Positions 45,220 to 54,383 of a DNA stretch of 64,000 nucleotides are shown here, piece after piece. The DNA lies in the NCBI GenBank assembly GCA_021852345.1, contig JAJZNL010000032.1, forward strand, positions 33,047-97,046, written 5' to 3'. This DNA is from Actinomycetes bacterium (GTDB lineage: Bacteria; Actinomycetota; Acidimicrobiia; Acidimicrobiales; JABEUL01). The position numbers and the translations under genes were made by a program. The notes under the pieces were generated by a model that was not told where the DNA came from, ran no database searches, and was given only the letters and a program-made list of their open reading frames with translations. Positions within the stretch are counted from its first letter, which is position 1. Each line of letters begins with the position of its first letter.

Positions 45220-46341
45220 TCATAAGATACTCTCATATAACTCTATATGTTTTCTTGTACTATTGATCCAAGAAAACTCGTTTGCGATTGAGCTGCCGAT
45301 ATCCAATTTAAAACTTTCGCAGTAACCCGTAGTAATCTGCAATATCTTTGCAGACAGATCTTCAATGTCACCACTTTGAAAATAAGTTGCGGAATCTTTT
45401 GCGAAATGCTCCATGACAGATCCCGATGTTGTAATTACTGGACTTCTGGCCGCCATAGCCTCCAGAACAGGAAGGCCGAATCCTTCGGTTTGAGATGGAT
45501 AAATTACGGCAGTTGCTCGTCTAAACAGTGGCGGTACATACTTTTGGTCCAGATATCCAGCCTGAACTATTCTGTTGTCGTCATACTGCTGCAAAAGTTC
45601 CTTTACCGACTCACATTTCCACCCGAACTTTCCCACCAAAAGTAATTTTAGATTTTGATCGACTAAATTTTTACTGACAAGAAGCCTAAATGCCTTTATC
45701 AGTTCATCCACTTTTTTCCTTGGCTCAATCGTACCCACGTAAAGCAAATACGGGAAATCGACATTCAACTTCATAAGAATTTCTGTATCAGCTAAGTCCT
45801 TGTTTGAACTCGGCTCAAATTCTTTTATATTAACCCCATAAGGCACAACCTTAACGAGACCTTTTGGATTAAATCTGCTCTCGATTTTGTTTTTAATATA
45901 GTCAGTTCCACAAATAATAACGTCAGCTTTTTTTACGGCCGTTTTTATCTGATTTTTAAAATAGGCAACTTTTGCAATTTGATGGAATCCCGGATTTTCA
46001 AAAAAGATCAAATCATGAATGTTCACAATTAAAGGAATTTTGAGCCCCATAGGAACCGTATAATGCGGGCTATGCAGGAGATTGATCTCTCGAAGATCCC
46101 TTTTTAAAAGTAAGTTTTCGTATGCTAAGCGCAAAGGGCGACTGTTTGGCAGGACATTAGTAATCCGATCATCTTGATTTAATAACCGTTCCCATCTGGC
46201 ACGATCGTCACTTCTGGAAAAAAGCTTTAATTTAAAAGATCGTTCCTGATCTTTTAAATTACTTACCAGCTCTAAAATGTAGCGTCCAGCTCCAATCGGA
46301 TTTTTTGGTACCATTGAAACATCAATACCGACTGATTTCAA
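45220..46341 (-). CDS. GT4-family glycosyltransferase (mannosyltransferase-like)
   Basis: A 373-residue GT-B enzyme. The N-terminal Rossmann half begins GIDVSMVPKNPIGAGRYILEL with the Gly-rich acceptor loop. The C-terminal half has LLYVGTIEPRKKVDELIKAF, the Arg/Lys pair binding donor phosphate, and the retaining GT4 motif EGFGLPVLEAMAARSPVIT. Similar proteins add mannose or rhamnose from GDP-sugars to envelope glycans. It starts 12 nt after dapD and is followed by the RMD-like reductase, so the donor may be GDP-mannose or a 6-deoxy derivative. Confidence 0.87.
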   Translation of the reverse strand: MKSVGIDVSMVPKNPIGAGRYILELVSNLKDQERSFKLKLFSRSDDRARWERLLNQDDRITNVLPNSRPLRLAYENLLLKRDLREINLLHSPHYTVPMGLKIPLIVNIHDLIFFENPGFHQIAKVAYFKNQIKTAVKKADVIICGTDYIKNKIESRFNPKGLVKVVPYGVNIKEFEPSSNKDLADTEILMKLNVDFPYLLYVGTIEPRKKVDELIKAFRLLVSKNLVDQNLKLLLVGKFGWKCESVKELLQQYDDNRIVQAGYLDQKYVPPLFRRATAVIYPSQTEGFGLPVLEAMAARSPVITTSGSVMEHFAKDSATYFQSGDIEDLSAKILQITTGYCESFKLDIGSSIANEFSWINSTRKHIELYESIL

Positions 46342-46353
46342 AATTAATCGCCT

Positions 46354-47193
46354 TTAACCTAGTGTTATGCCTTCGTCTCGTAATAGAGTTTCCAGCTGCG
46401 TCTTTGAATGACGCTCCCCTTCAACAAGGCGCTTAATTATAAGAACACACGGCAAATAAAATATTCCACCGGTAAATTCTCTTTTTCTGCTAGCGGTAAC
46501 CGCAACCGACCAAGGTGGCACCACGCCTCGAGAAACTTCTACTCCGGATTCTGCATCTATTACGGGTATCGATGGTCCTAAAATTACGCCCGGTCCTATC
46601 ACGGATCCCTTACCGACAATGGCACCTTCAACGATCATCGCTCTTGAGCCGACGAAAGCCTCATCGCCTATTACAACTGGTTTGGCATTGGGCGGCTCTA
46701 AAACACCACCGATTCCTACTCCGCCAGACAGATGAACGCGCTTACCTATTTGAGCGCAGGACCCTACTGTAGCCCATGTGTCTACCATCGTTTCGCTTCC
46801 GACATGTGCGCCGATGTTAACGTAGCTTGGCATTAAAACAACATTTTTGTCGATAAAAGCACCGTATCTGGCAGATGCCATAGGGACTACCCTGACACCA
46901 GCCTGCTCATAGTTACCCTTCAAGGGAAGCTTGTCCCTGTATTCGAAAGGACCGATTTCATTAACTACTATCTCATTGACTCTAAACCAGAGCAAAATAG
47001 CCTCTTTTACCCAATCGTTGACCTCTATTTTCGTAGCGTCTTCATTAACATCGGCCACCTTAATGTGCCCCTTGTCAAGCAGATCGATTACTTCTTTTAC
47101 GGCCTGAACTGCCTCCTTATTTCCGGGATGAACCTGATCTAGGTCTTGCCACAGCGATTCAATTTCAGCCTTAATATCTTCGTACATAATCAT
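46354..47193 (-). CDS. dapD: Tetrahydrodipicolinate N-succinyltransferase
   Basis: A 279-residue left-handed beta-helix enzyme that succinylates tetrahydrodipicolinate in lysine/DAP synthesis. Hexapeptide repeats run from about residue 105 to 210 (MPSYVNIGAHVGSETMVDTW, GSRAMIVEGAIVGKGSVIGPG), with VRVVPMASARYGAFI before them and the C-terminal GGIFYLPCVLI after. Its length and motifs are those of the classical proteobacterial DapD rather than the longer DapD usual in mycobacteria, which is notable. It follows dapC by 76 nt; the Met at residue 3 is an alternative start. Confidence 0.92.
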   Translation of the reverse strand: MIMYEDIKAEIESLWQDLDQVHPGNKEAVQAVKEVIDLLDKGHIKVADVNEDATKIEVNDWVKEAILLWFRVNEIVVNEIGPFEYRDKLPLKGNYEQAGVRVVPMASARYGAFIDKNVVLMPSYVNIGAHVGSETMVDTWATVGSCAQIGKRVHLSGGVGIGGVLEPPNAKPVVIGDEAFVGSRAMIVEGAIVGKGSVIGPGVILGPSIPVIDAESGVEVSRGVVPPWSVAVTASRKREFTGGIFYLPCVLIIKRLVEGERHSKTQLETLLRDEGITLG

Positions 47194-47269
47194 TAAATCT
47201 TACTAAAACAATTCAACCCGCAAAGCCCAATAGCTGTGAGCAGCCTAAGCAATATTTAAATCTTAGATA

Positions 47270-48400
47270 TTAAGCAATCAGCTCCATTAATAAATCAGTC
47301 ATAGCAACTGCCGCCACTCGAACGTAGTCTCTTCCGCCTTCGCCGTAAAAGATTCCCGGTGAAACCAAAACACCTGTATTTAAAGCTATCCAGTGAGTCC
47401 ATTTCCAGCAGAGATCATCGTATTGGTCAAGACCATTTAGACGCGAATCAGAGATTAACTTAATCCACAAATAAAAACTGCCTTGTGGTAACTGAACCTC
47501 CAATCCAATTTCCCTAAAAAATTCGGCAAGGATCTCAAGCCTCTTAAAATACGTGTCTTTTTGAACTTGAATATATTCCAAATCTCGAAACGCTGCAGCA
47601 GCGGCCTTCTGCGAAGGACCCGGTATCATTAAACCGGCATGCTTACGAACTTCTTTTAAAAATCCGACGACTTCGGCATCACCCGTATAGCTTCCGACTC
47701 GAATACCAGCGGCATTAGATCTTTTTGACAGTGAATGCACTGCCAAAATATTTTTACAATCTTGTGACAGTATGGATTTAGCATTACCATTCCAGTTGTA
47801 TTCGATATAACATTCATCGGAAACCACCAATAAATTTTTCTCTTTGGCAAACCTGGCGATGCGATCTAAATCATAAATTTCGCCTGAAGGATTTGCGGGT
47901 GAATTAACGTAAAGACACAACGACCGGTCAATCACCTCATCACTTAAACCGGTTAATTCCGGTTCGCCGTTTACCACCTCAATTTCTTCGTAATTCAGCC
48001 CGGCGAGCCTAGCTCCCATCTCATAGGTTGGATATGCCAATGCAGGTCCGATTACGGTATCTTTCTCTGGATATTTAAGTTTTAATATACCCGGTAACGA
48101 TGCAATGAACTCCTTTGTACCAATACAAGCGCCAATTCGCGTACTATTGGGCTTAAAACCTATAAGATGTTCCAGCCAGTCTGATATAGCCGAAATTAAC
48201 TCTGAGGAACCGACTGACGGAGGATACCCGATTTCGCTCCCGTTAAGATTGCAATAAGCCTCTTTAACTGCCTCAGGCGAAGGATCGACCGGTGTGCCAA
48301 TAGAAAGATCAATCACACGGCCAAATTTTTCTGCGACTTTGGTTTTTAATACATCCAATTGATCATATGGATATTGAGGAAGTTTAAATTTGTAGCTCAT
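47270..48400 (-). CDS. dapC: Succinyldiaminopimelate aminotransferase
   Basis: A 376-residue PLP enzyme, class I aminotransferase fold. It has the N-terminal IDLSIGTPVDPSPEAV, PANPSGEIY, the Asp/Tyr pair VVSDECYIEY binding PLP, the Schiff-base Lys in HSLSKRSNAAGIRVG, and the substrate-binding Arg in DYVRVAAVAM. In Actinobacteria this DapC type is next to dapD or dapE, and here dapD follows directly. It overlaps the end of hflX by 17 nt. It transfers an amino group from glutamate to N-succinyl-2-amino-6-oxopimelate. Confidence 0.9.
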   Translation of the reverse strand: MSYKFKLPQYPYDQLDVLKTKVAEKFGRVIDLSIGTPVDPSPEAVKEAYCNLNGSEIGYPPSVGSSELISAISDWLEHLIGFKPNSTRIGACIGTKEFIASLPGILKLKYPEKDTVIGPALAYPTYEMGARLAGLNYEEIEVVNGEPELTGLSDEVIDRSLCLYVNSPANPSGEIYDLDRIARFAKEKNLLVVSDECYIEYNWNGNAKSILSQDCKNILAVHSLSKRSNAAGIRVGSYTGDAEVVGFLKEVRKHAGLMIPGPSQKAAAAAFRDLEYIQVQKDTYFKRLEILAEFFREIGLEVQLPQGSFYLWIKLISDSRLNGLDQYDDLCWKWTHWIALNTGVLVSPGIFYGEGGRDYVRVAAVAMTDLLMELIA

Positions 48401-49817
48401 TTTTAATAGTCTTTAATATATATTTTTTTAACATTCGGATCTCTTCAGTATTTATCTTGGTTAAGGCAAGAACTACGGGAAAAGTATAATTGTTTAACAG
48501 CACTGAATCATATAATTCTTGTTGAAATTCATCTGTTATCTTAAAATTTACCCCGCCTGACACGTTAATAAAATTGGTCAAAGAGGCAATATTGTTGGTT
48601 AGTTCAAGCAAAGGTTCGTCTTCTTGGCTTGAATCAAATCGGAAGTTAAAGTAAGTTCTATATTGCAACTTAGTAATCAGGTCTTGCCGAAATTCCGGAA
48701 TGGCAACTACTGTATAGTCCATCGAGTTTAAGTAAGCTTCATAGATCATCTCCCTAAGTCTGTCCAAGTTAAATCCGTCTTTAGCTGATACAAAAACAGC
48801 GAAATTAAACTTCTCTGCCAAAGCTCGACAAAGTTCCCTATCTTTGTCACTCTTATTGACGGCAACCAATTGAGGAATATCCGAGAGTTTAAGGTCATTC
48901 AATACCGTTTCGACGGCCTCAATCTGTCTCACGGGGTCTTCGCTTGTACCGTCAACTACATGAACCAACAAATCCGAATCTTCAATTTCGCTTAACGTTG
49001 ATTTGAACGCTTCCACGAGATGATGCGGCAACTTTCGTATAAATCCAACCGTATCGGAGATCAAGATTGACGAATTATCTCGGATTTTCAATTTTTTAAT
49101 TTTTGTATCCAAAGTTGCAAACAATTGATCAGCGACATATTCGTCTGATTCTACTAGCGAATTTAATAACGTCGATTTTCCCGCATTCGTATACCCGACT
49201 AAAGAAACTCTGAATTGGTCAGTTCGGTTTCTCAGTCGTCTCTGAGTGTCGGCAACAATAGTCAGCTTTCGAAGTCTCTTTTCAAGTCTGGTTTTAGTTG
49301 CCAACAATTGACGTCGGTCAGATTCAAGCTGAGTTTCTCCCGGCCCTCTGGTGCCTATACCTCCTCCTTGCTGAGAAAGCGATATCCCTCTACCCCTCAG
49401 TCGCGGTAGGCGATAATTTAGAAGTGCCAATTCTACCTGCATCTTACCCTGTTCACTTTTGGCATTTTGAGCAAAAATGTCCAATATTACTGCAGTTCTA
49501 TCGATTGCAGTTCTCCCTAGAATAAGTTCAAGATTCCTTTGCTGTACGGGACTCAAGTCATTATCGAAAACAACCGTATCAACGTCAAGCGTGTAACATA
49601 TTTCCTTTAACTCAATTGCTTTTCCACTGCCGATATAGGTATTAGGATCGACGACGTCTCTTTTTTGAATGATAGTATCGACAACTTTAGCTCCTGCGGT
49701 ACGAACCAACTCTTTTAATTCAAGCAAATCCACGTTTAATTCGTCAACAGATTGGTCTCTGCTCATCACACCGACTATAACGATTTTTTCTTGAAAGGAC
49801 CTCTCGATTAATGACAT
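48384..49817 (-). CDS. hflX: GTPase HflX
   Basis: A 477-residue ribosome-associated GTPase that splits stalled ribosomes. The N-terminal domain has DTIIQKRDVVDPNTYIGSGK and VVFDNDLSPVQQRNLE, followed by the helical linker with GGGIGTRGPGETQLE. The GTPase domain shows G1 GYTNAGKST, G3 DTVGF, G4 NKSD and G5 VSAKDG. It starts with ATG directly after the dapF stop (TAGATG), so they are coupled. The family is often found in this position after miaA and dapF in Actinobacteria. Confidence 0.95.
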   Translation of the reverse strand: MSLIERSFQEKIVIVGVMSRDQSVDELNVDLLELKELVRTAGAKVVDTIIQKRDVVDPNTYIGSGKAIELKEICYTLDVDTVVFDNDLSPVQQRNLELILGRTAIDRTAVILDIFAQNAKSEQGKMQVELALLNYRLPRLRGRGISLSQQGGGIGTRGPGETQLESDRRQLLATKTRLEKRLRKLTIVADTQRRLRNRTDQFRVSLVGYTNAGKSTLLNSLVESDEYVADQLFATLDTKIKKLKIRDNSSILISDTVGFIRKLPHHLVEAFKSTLSEIEDSDLLVHVVDGTSEDPVRQIEAVETVLNDLKLSDIPQLVAVNKSDKDRELCRALAEKFNFAVFVSAKDGFNLDRLREMIYEAYLNSMDYTVVAIPEFRQDLITKLQYRTYFNFRFDSSQEDEPLLELTNNIASLTNFINVSGGVNFKITDEFQQELYDSVLLNNYTFPVVLALTKINTEEIRMLKKYILKTIKNELQI

Positions 49818-50687
49818 CTAGATGCCTTCGGGACTCATCTCAATATTGGCTACAAATTGCGAAGGTCCCGTTAAATAGCCTAGGTATTCATTTTCTGCAA
49901 GTTCAACAAAATCAACTTTTAACTTTCCACCGGGATTGTTGACTACAATGGTTCCATTAACGTCATAAAGGGTTCCGTAACACACCGCACTTGCCACCGA
50001 ACCTGTACCACAAGCCGATGTAAGACCAACTCCGCGTTCGTAGACGACCATGTCTATCTCCTTATCATCGACCCTTTTAATAATCTCAATATTTATTCTG
50101 GAATGAAACAGTCTGTTTAGTTGGTTAAACAGTTCGAGATGGTTAATTTCTTCAGATTGCTGATGATATATGACCAAATGTGGATTGCCAATATCCACCT
50201 TCCAAATCCCCAATATGGAATTTAAATATGGGCTTACAATGGAATACACCTCGTCGCTCAGCGGAAATTTATCTAGTGTAGCACTGCCCATAAGTACTCT
50301 AAACTCCATAAGATCCAAATATTCGTGTTCTAAAATCAACATTTCGGCATTTAAAGCCGTAACATCCAAAATTCCAGCGTCCGTTAATATTCGAGCAGTG
50401 GGTCCTTCCACAAGACCATTATTAATTAAGTAATGCATAAAGCAGCGGATACCATTTCCGCTCATCTCCGCTTCGGAACCGTTGGCGTTATAAAGTTTCA
50501 TCTGAAAATCAAAATCTGCTTCAGTTCTGTTGCCCAAGACCAGCATCATTCCGTCCGCGCCGATTCCATAATCTTTGCTGCATGCAAGCTTAGCCAATCG
50601 ACTTCCTTGGCGTAAATAGTCATGTCTTTCCGTTATCAGAAACGAATTTCCAAGTCCTTGGTACTTTGCGAATTTTACTGTTCTCAT
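49818..50687 (-). CDS. dapF: Diaminopimelate epimerase
   Basis: A 289-residue two-domain racemase converting LL-DAP to meso-DAP for peptidoglycan and lysine. The acid/base Cys pair is visible: Cys82 in SGNGIRCFMHYL and Cys in TSACGTGSVASAV. Other marks are KYQGLGNSFLI and DIGNPHLVIY. Single-base-free junction with hflX, and 40 nt after miaA. The C-terminus is short but complete (GYLTGPSQFVANIEMSPEGI). Confidence 0.94.
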   Translation of the reverse strand: MRTVKFAKYQGLGNSFLITERHDYLRQGSRLAKLACSKDYGIGADGMMLVLGNRTEADFDFQMKLYNANGSEAEMSGNGIRCFMHYLINNGLVEGPTARILTDAGILDVTALNAEMLILEHEYLDLMEFRVLMGSATLDKFPLSDEVYSIVSPYLNSILGIWKVDIGNPHLVIYHQQSEEINHLELFNQLNRLFHSRINIEIIKRVDDKEIDMVVYERGVGLTSACGTGSVASAVCYGTLYDVNGTIVVNNPGGKLKVDFVELAENEYLGYLTGPSQFVANIEMSPEGI

Positions 50688-50727
50688 AGCTGAATTGCCT
50701 GTGATTATGATTTTAAATGAGTCTCAT

Positions 50728-51642
50728 TTAAAGTTTCAATAATAGCTTAATATCATCTAAGCCGAGAATGTTCGGGTCAACAAAAATTGCACGGTCGTCT
50801 CTTTTGAACCACTTGTTTTGCCTCTTGCTAAATTTATTTGTTCGATTGATAATATTTTCTAAAGCTTGTTCTAAATTCAGCTCCTGATTTAACACACTAT
50901 TTAGCTCAGCATAGCCGATAGCTTTTTGTGCTGTCTTGGAAAGAAACCTATAATTCTTGCTTAAATCAGCTACTTCCTGGATAAAACCATCATCTAACTG
51001 ATTTTTCAAACGTTCTCTTATTTTTGTTTTAAGTTCATTAACGTCTGGATCTAACACCAGCAATATGTCATTTTCACGAGCTGTCGAATAATTTGCAACC
51101 CCTGAACCGAAATCTGAAAATTTTATACCAGAACCAAGGCAGACCTCGAGAGCCCGTACGATTCTTCTTGAATTATTTGGATGGATTTTTAAAGAAGCTA
51201 CTGGGTCCAACAATTGTAACTGTCTATAAAGGTCTTCTGAAGTTGATTCCAAAAGTTCAGTTTCCAATTTTCTCCTAATTTCCGGATACGATTTGGGAAC
51301 ATTTAGGCCGTTTAGAATACTAAGGACATAAAGTGCACTGCCTCCGACTATTATCGGAATTTTTTGTGATTTGATAATTCCGTCTAACTCGCGATTACAA
51401 TCTTTTTGAAATTCAGCGATCGAATACTCTTCTTCGGGCGAAACAAAGCTCAACAATCTGAAGTCAATATCTTTCAACTCAGCATCTTTTGGAACTGCGG
51501 TGCCGATTTCCATCCCCATATAAACTGCAAAAGCGTCACCATTAATTAATACAATACGATCGTCGCTTTTGGCAATTTCAATAGCAAGCCTAGTTTTGCC
51601 GCTCGCGGTTGGACCCACTATTGCCCTTAGAATATTGTCCAT
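50728..51642 (-). CDS. miaA: tRNA dimethylallyltransferase
   Basis: About 304 residues, adding a dimethylallyl group to A37 of tRNAs reading U-starting codons. Walker A-like GPTASGKTRLA, the substrate motif INGDAFAVYMGMEIGTAVP, PIIVGGSALYVLSI, NNSRRIVRALEV and KRQNKWFKRD are present. ATG 51642 is preferred over 51708 because the family begins a few residues before GPTASGKT and the longer reading would overlap miaB by 41 nt; no clear ribosome binding site decides it. With miaB upstream, both steps of ms2i6A synthesis lie in one operon; the Leu(CAA) tRNA in this window, which reads UUG, is a likely substrate. Confidence 0.93.
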   Translation of the reverse strand: MDNILRAIVGPTASGKTRLAIEIAKSDDRIVLINGDAFAVYMGMEIGTAVPKDAELKDIDFRLLSFVSPEEEYSIAEFQKDCNRELDGIIKSQKIPIIVGGSALYVLSILNGLNVPKSYPEIRRKLETELLESTSEDLYRQLQLLDPVASLKIHPNNSRRIVRALEVCLGSGIKFSDFGSGVANYSTARENDILLVLDPDVNELKTKIRERLKNQLDDGFIQEVADLSKNYRFLSKTAQKAIGYAELNSVLNQELNLEQALENIINRTNKFSKRQNKWFKRDDRAIFVDPNILGLDDIKLLLKL

Positions 51643-51667
51643 CTTGGTTAAAATAGGATGTATGCGA

Positions 51668-53038
51668 CTACAAGCTTTCACCAAATAAACAGTGTGTGCT
51701 GTAATCAATAATTTTCAAGTTTATAAAGTCACCAGGTTTCAAGTCACTTGTAGCAATTGACTTCTTGAAATGAACCAATTTACCTTGCCTGGTTCGACCG
51801 GTCAAAGAAGATGAATCCTTCTTGCTGTCACCTAATATCATCGCCTCTTCCTTATTACCGACTCTGTGCTTATTGCGTTGAACAGCCGAGTGCTCAACCA
51901 CAACCCGTAACTTAGCCATACGCTCTGCCACCACAGATTCTTTTACGAATTGATCGATTTGTTGAGCGGCAACGGTGTTCGGTCTTGGCGAGTAGACAAA
52001 GGTATACGCTGAATCAAAATTTGCTGCTGCCACAAACTCCAAAGTTTCATTAAAATCAGAATCACTTTCTGAAGGATAGCCAACAATTATATCCGTGGTA
52101 ACCGCCAAATCATCGATCTGGGATCTAGCCATATTCAGCTTTTCCAAATATTTTTGAGTGGTATATCCCCTCCTCATAAGAGACAGAATCCTATCAGATC
52201 CAGATTGAAGTGGTAGGTGCAACTGTTCGCATACTGAAGTAGTTGTTGCCATTGCATCTACCGTCTCTTGCCTTAGATCCTTAGGATGTGGCGAAGTAAA
52301 CCTCACTCGCTCAATTCCTTCTACGCTCCCTACCTCTTTCAACAGCTCCGAAAACAGCGGTTTTATGGTTGTTATTTGCCCGCGCTTTCTATCTGCAAGA
52401 TTAATATCCCGTCCATAAGAATTCACATTTTGACCCAAAAGAGTAATTTCTCTGACACCGGATCTAGCTAGCTCCTGGACCTCTCCTATGATTTCTGACA
52501 TTTGTCTGGAAACTTCGGGTCCTCTCACTGCTGGAACGATACAGAATCCACAAGAATTGTTACAACCTATCTGAATTGTAACCCATGCCGAATAGCTGTT
52601 TTTCCTGGAAGCCGGTAAATCGGAACTAAAATGAGTTTCCTCTCGATCTGGGGCCTCAATAACTTCCACGACCGTAGTCGCTGAATTTTCAGCCAGTTCA
52701 AGCAACTCCGGTATACGGTGAAGATTATGCGTTCCCACTACCACGTCGACGAACGGAGTAGTTTGGGCAATCTTTTGTCCCTCCTTTTGAGCCAGACACC
52801 CGGCAATAACAATCTTTTGACCTTTATTGGCCTCTTTACCCGGTTTAAAATGACCCAAATGTCCATACAACTTGTTGTCTGCATTTTCTCTGACGCAGCA
52901 GGTGTTTACCACTATTACATCGGCAGTCAGCGGATCGGTAACTGGTTGCATTCCCTTTTTTGACAAAAGGCCCGAGATTCTCTCCGAATCGTGCTCGTTC
53001 ATCTGACATCCGAATGTTCTAATGTAATAAGATTTCAT
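51668..53038 (-). CDS. miaB: tRNA-2-methylthio-N6-dimethylallyladenosine synthase
   Basis: A 456-residue radical SAM methylthiotransferase. The N-terminal UPF0004 domain has TFGCQMNEHDS with further Cys in VVNTCCVRENA and IAGCLAQ (first 4Fe-4S cluster). The radical SAM cluster is CNNSCGFCIVP, with LLGQNVNSYG and LPLQSGSDRILSLMRRGY. A TRAM RNA-binding domain closes the protein (about 385-452). It is the first gene of an eight-gene minus-strand operon running to 44229, diverging from nfo. Confidence 0.96.
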   Translation of the reverse strand: MKSYYIRTFGCQMNEHDSERISGLLSKKGMQPVTDPLTADVIVVNTCCVRENADNKLYGHLGHFKPGKEANKGQKIVIAGCLAQKEGQKIAQTTPFVDVVVGTHNLHRIPELLELAENSATTVVEVIEAPDREETHFSSDLPASRKNSYSAWVTIQIGCNNSCGFCIVPAVRGPEVSRQMSEIIGEVQELARSGVREITLLGQNVNSYGRDINLADRKRGQITTIKPLFSELLKEVGSVEGIERVRFTSPHPKDLRQETVDAMATTTSVCEQLHLPLQSGSDRILSLMRRGYTTQKYLEKLNMARSQIDDLAVTTDIIVGYPSESDSDFNETLEFVAAANFDSAYTFVYSPRPNTVAAQQIDQFVKESVVAERMAKLRVVVEHSAVQRNKHRVGNKEEAMILGDSKKDSSSLTGRTRQGKLVHFKKSIATSDLKPGDFINLKIIDYSTHCLFGESL

Positions 53039-53266
53039 TAACTCTCACAAATTTATTTTTTACAAAACTCTACAGGTTAAATTGAGTCAAAACCATCAAT
53101 TTTCATTATCTCTTAAGCCTAAATCATATCGATTTTGACTCCGTGATATCAATTGATTTTTCACAATTTTAATCAATGTCGAAAACGGCAAAACCGACTA
53201 TAGTTGATTAGCAACTGGGCTTAATACTAAATTTTGTACTATATATAGATTAGATTGGATTTTACT

Positions 53267-54142
53267 ATGATCGGAGCACATGTCAGCACTCAAGGTGGGC
53301 TGATTAGATCCCTTGAGCGCGCAGTTGAACTAAAAGCACCAGTAATCCAAATATTTGTGAGATCTCCTCGTAAATGGATACATCCACCACCAGCGGATTC
53401 AATTGTCGCTGACTTCATAAAATCACTGGAGGCGACCAAAGTAAATAAGAATCAAATTATTGTATTCAATCATGCAAGCTATCTCATAAATTTAGCGTCG
53501 AACGAACGGGATTTGGAACTTAAATCTACCAGGGCTTTAACCGAAGAATTAATGCTATGCGATCGCCTTAATATTAAGGCAGCCATAGTTCACGTAGGTT
53601 CGGCCAAACAATCTTCCAGGGCAAATGCTATCAAAAGGGTTTCAAAAAACATAAACCTTTGTCTAGAAAACACAGTTCATACAAAATTACTATTAGAGAA
53701 TACGGCAGGAGCTGGGGGGACACTGGGAAGGTCTTTTGAAGAATTAGCCGAAATTCATTCAAAAGTCGAAAGAAAGGATAAAATAGGGTTTTGTATTGAT
53801 ACCCAACATCTATTCGCATCGGGGATTGAATACGACTCCTTTGAAAAAGTAGAAATTATAACAAGAATTATCAAAGATACAATATCCAACGTGGAGGCAA
53901 TCCATTTGAATGACTCAAAAACACCATGTGGTTCAAATGTCGACAGACATGAAAATTTGGGGAAGGGACACATCGGAAAAAAGCCCCTACAACTTTTTAT
54001 CGGAAATCGCCTCATGAAAGACAAGCCAATAATCTTAGAAGTTCCCGGCAAGCTGAAAACCGGACCCCAGTCAGAAGACATTAGGTTAGCCAACAGCTAC
54101 TTAAAAGCGGGAATCAAGTTATGGCAGAATTCTAAGCCCTAA
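53267..54142 (+). CDS. nfo: Endonuclease IV (AP endonuclease)
   Basis: About 291 residues, a TIM-barrel enzyme with three zinc ions that cuts DNA at abasic sites. Metal ligands and signatures are in order: GAHVSTQGG, NHASYLINL, AIVHVGS, LLENTAGAGGTLGRS, GFCIDTQHLFASG, HLNDSKTPCGSNVDRHENLG and KGHIG, then LEVPGK. All look intact. ATG 53267 is preferred over TTG 53255 because the family begins MIGxHVS. It stands alone, diverging from miaB. The 54143-54383 gap after it contains a hairpin. Confidence 0.94.
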   Translation: MIGAHVSTQGGLIRSLERAVELKAPVIQIFVRSPRKWIHPPPADSIVADFIKSLEATKVNKNQIIVFNHASYLINLASNERDLELKSTRALTEELMLCDRLNIKAAIVHVGSAKQSSRANAIKRVSKNINLCLENTVHTKLLLENTAGAGGTLGRSFEELAEIHSKVERKDKIGFCIDTQHLFASGIEYDSFEKVEIITRIIKDTISNVEAIHLNDSKTPCGSNVDRHENLGKGHIGKKPLQLFIGNRLMKDKPIILEVPGKLKTGPQSEDIRLANSYLKAGIKLWQNSKP

Positions 54143-54294
54143 ACGGTTTCCTCGGTCATTAAAGAGAGATCATAAAATAATAATGACGGCGGCGATTATT
54201 TGTCTTCACCTCGACCATATTTTTTAATCGCTGACTTTAAGAGAAAGGTCAAAAAAGCTAAAATTGCTAACACGTATTGGTCAAATTTTCATGA

Positions 54295-54320
54295 GTTTAT
54301 TAAATGTTTATTTAATAAAC
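54295..54320. terminator. Perfect AT-rich hairpin between nfo and the GT-C gene
   Basis: GTTTATTAAA (54295-54304) pairs exactly with TTTAATAAAC (54311-54320) across a 6-nt loop, about 150 nt after nfo and 65 nt before the next ATG. It may be a late terminator for nfo or an operator for the downstream gene. Confidence 0.35.
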
Positions 54321-54383
54321 GCTAATCCTGCCGCATTTAAGATAGACTAAACTGCTTGAAAGCTTGACAAGAGCTAAATTAAT

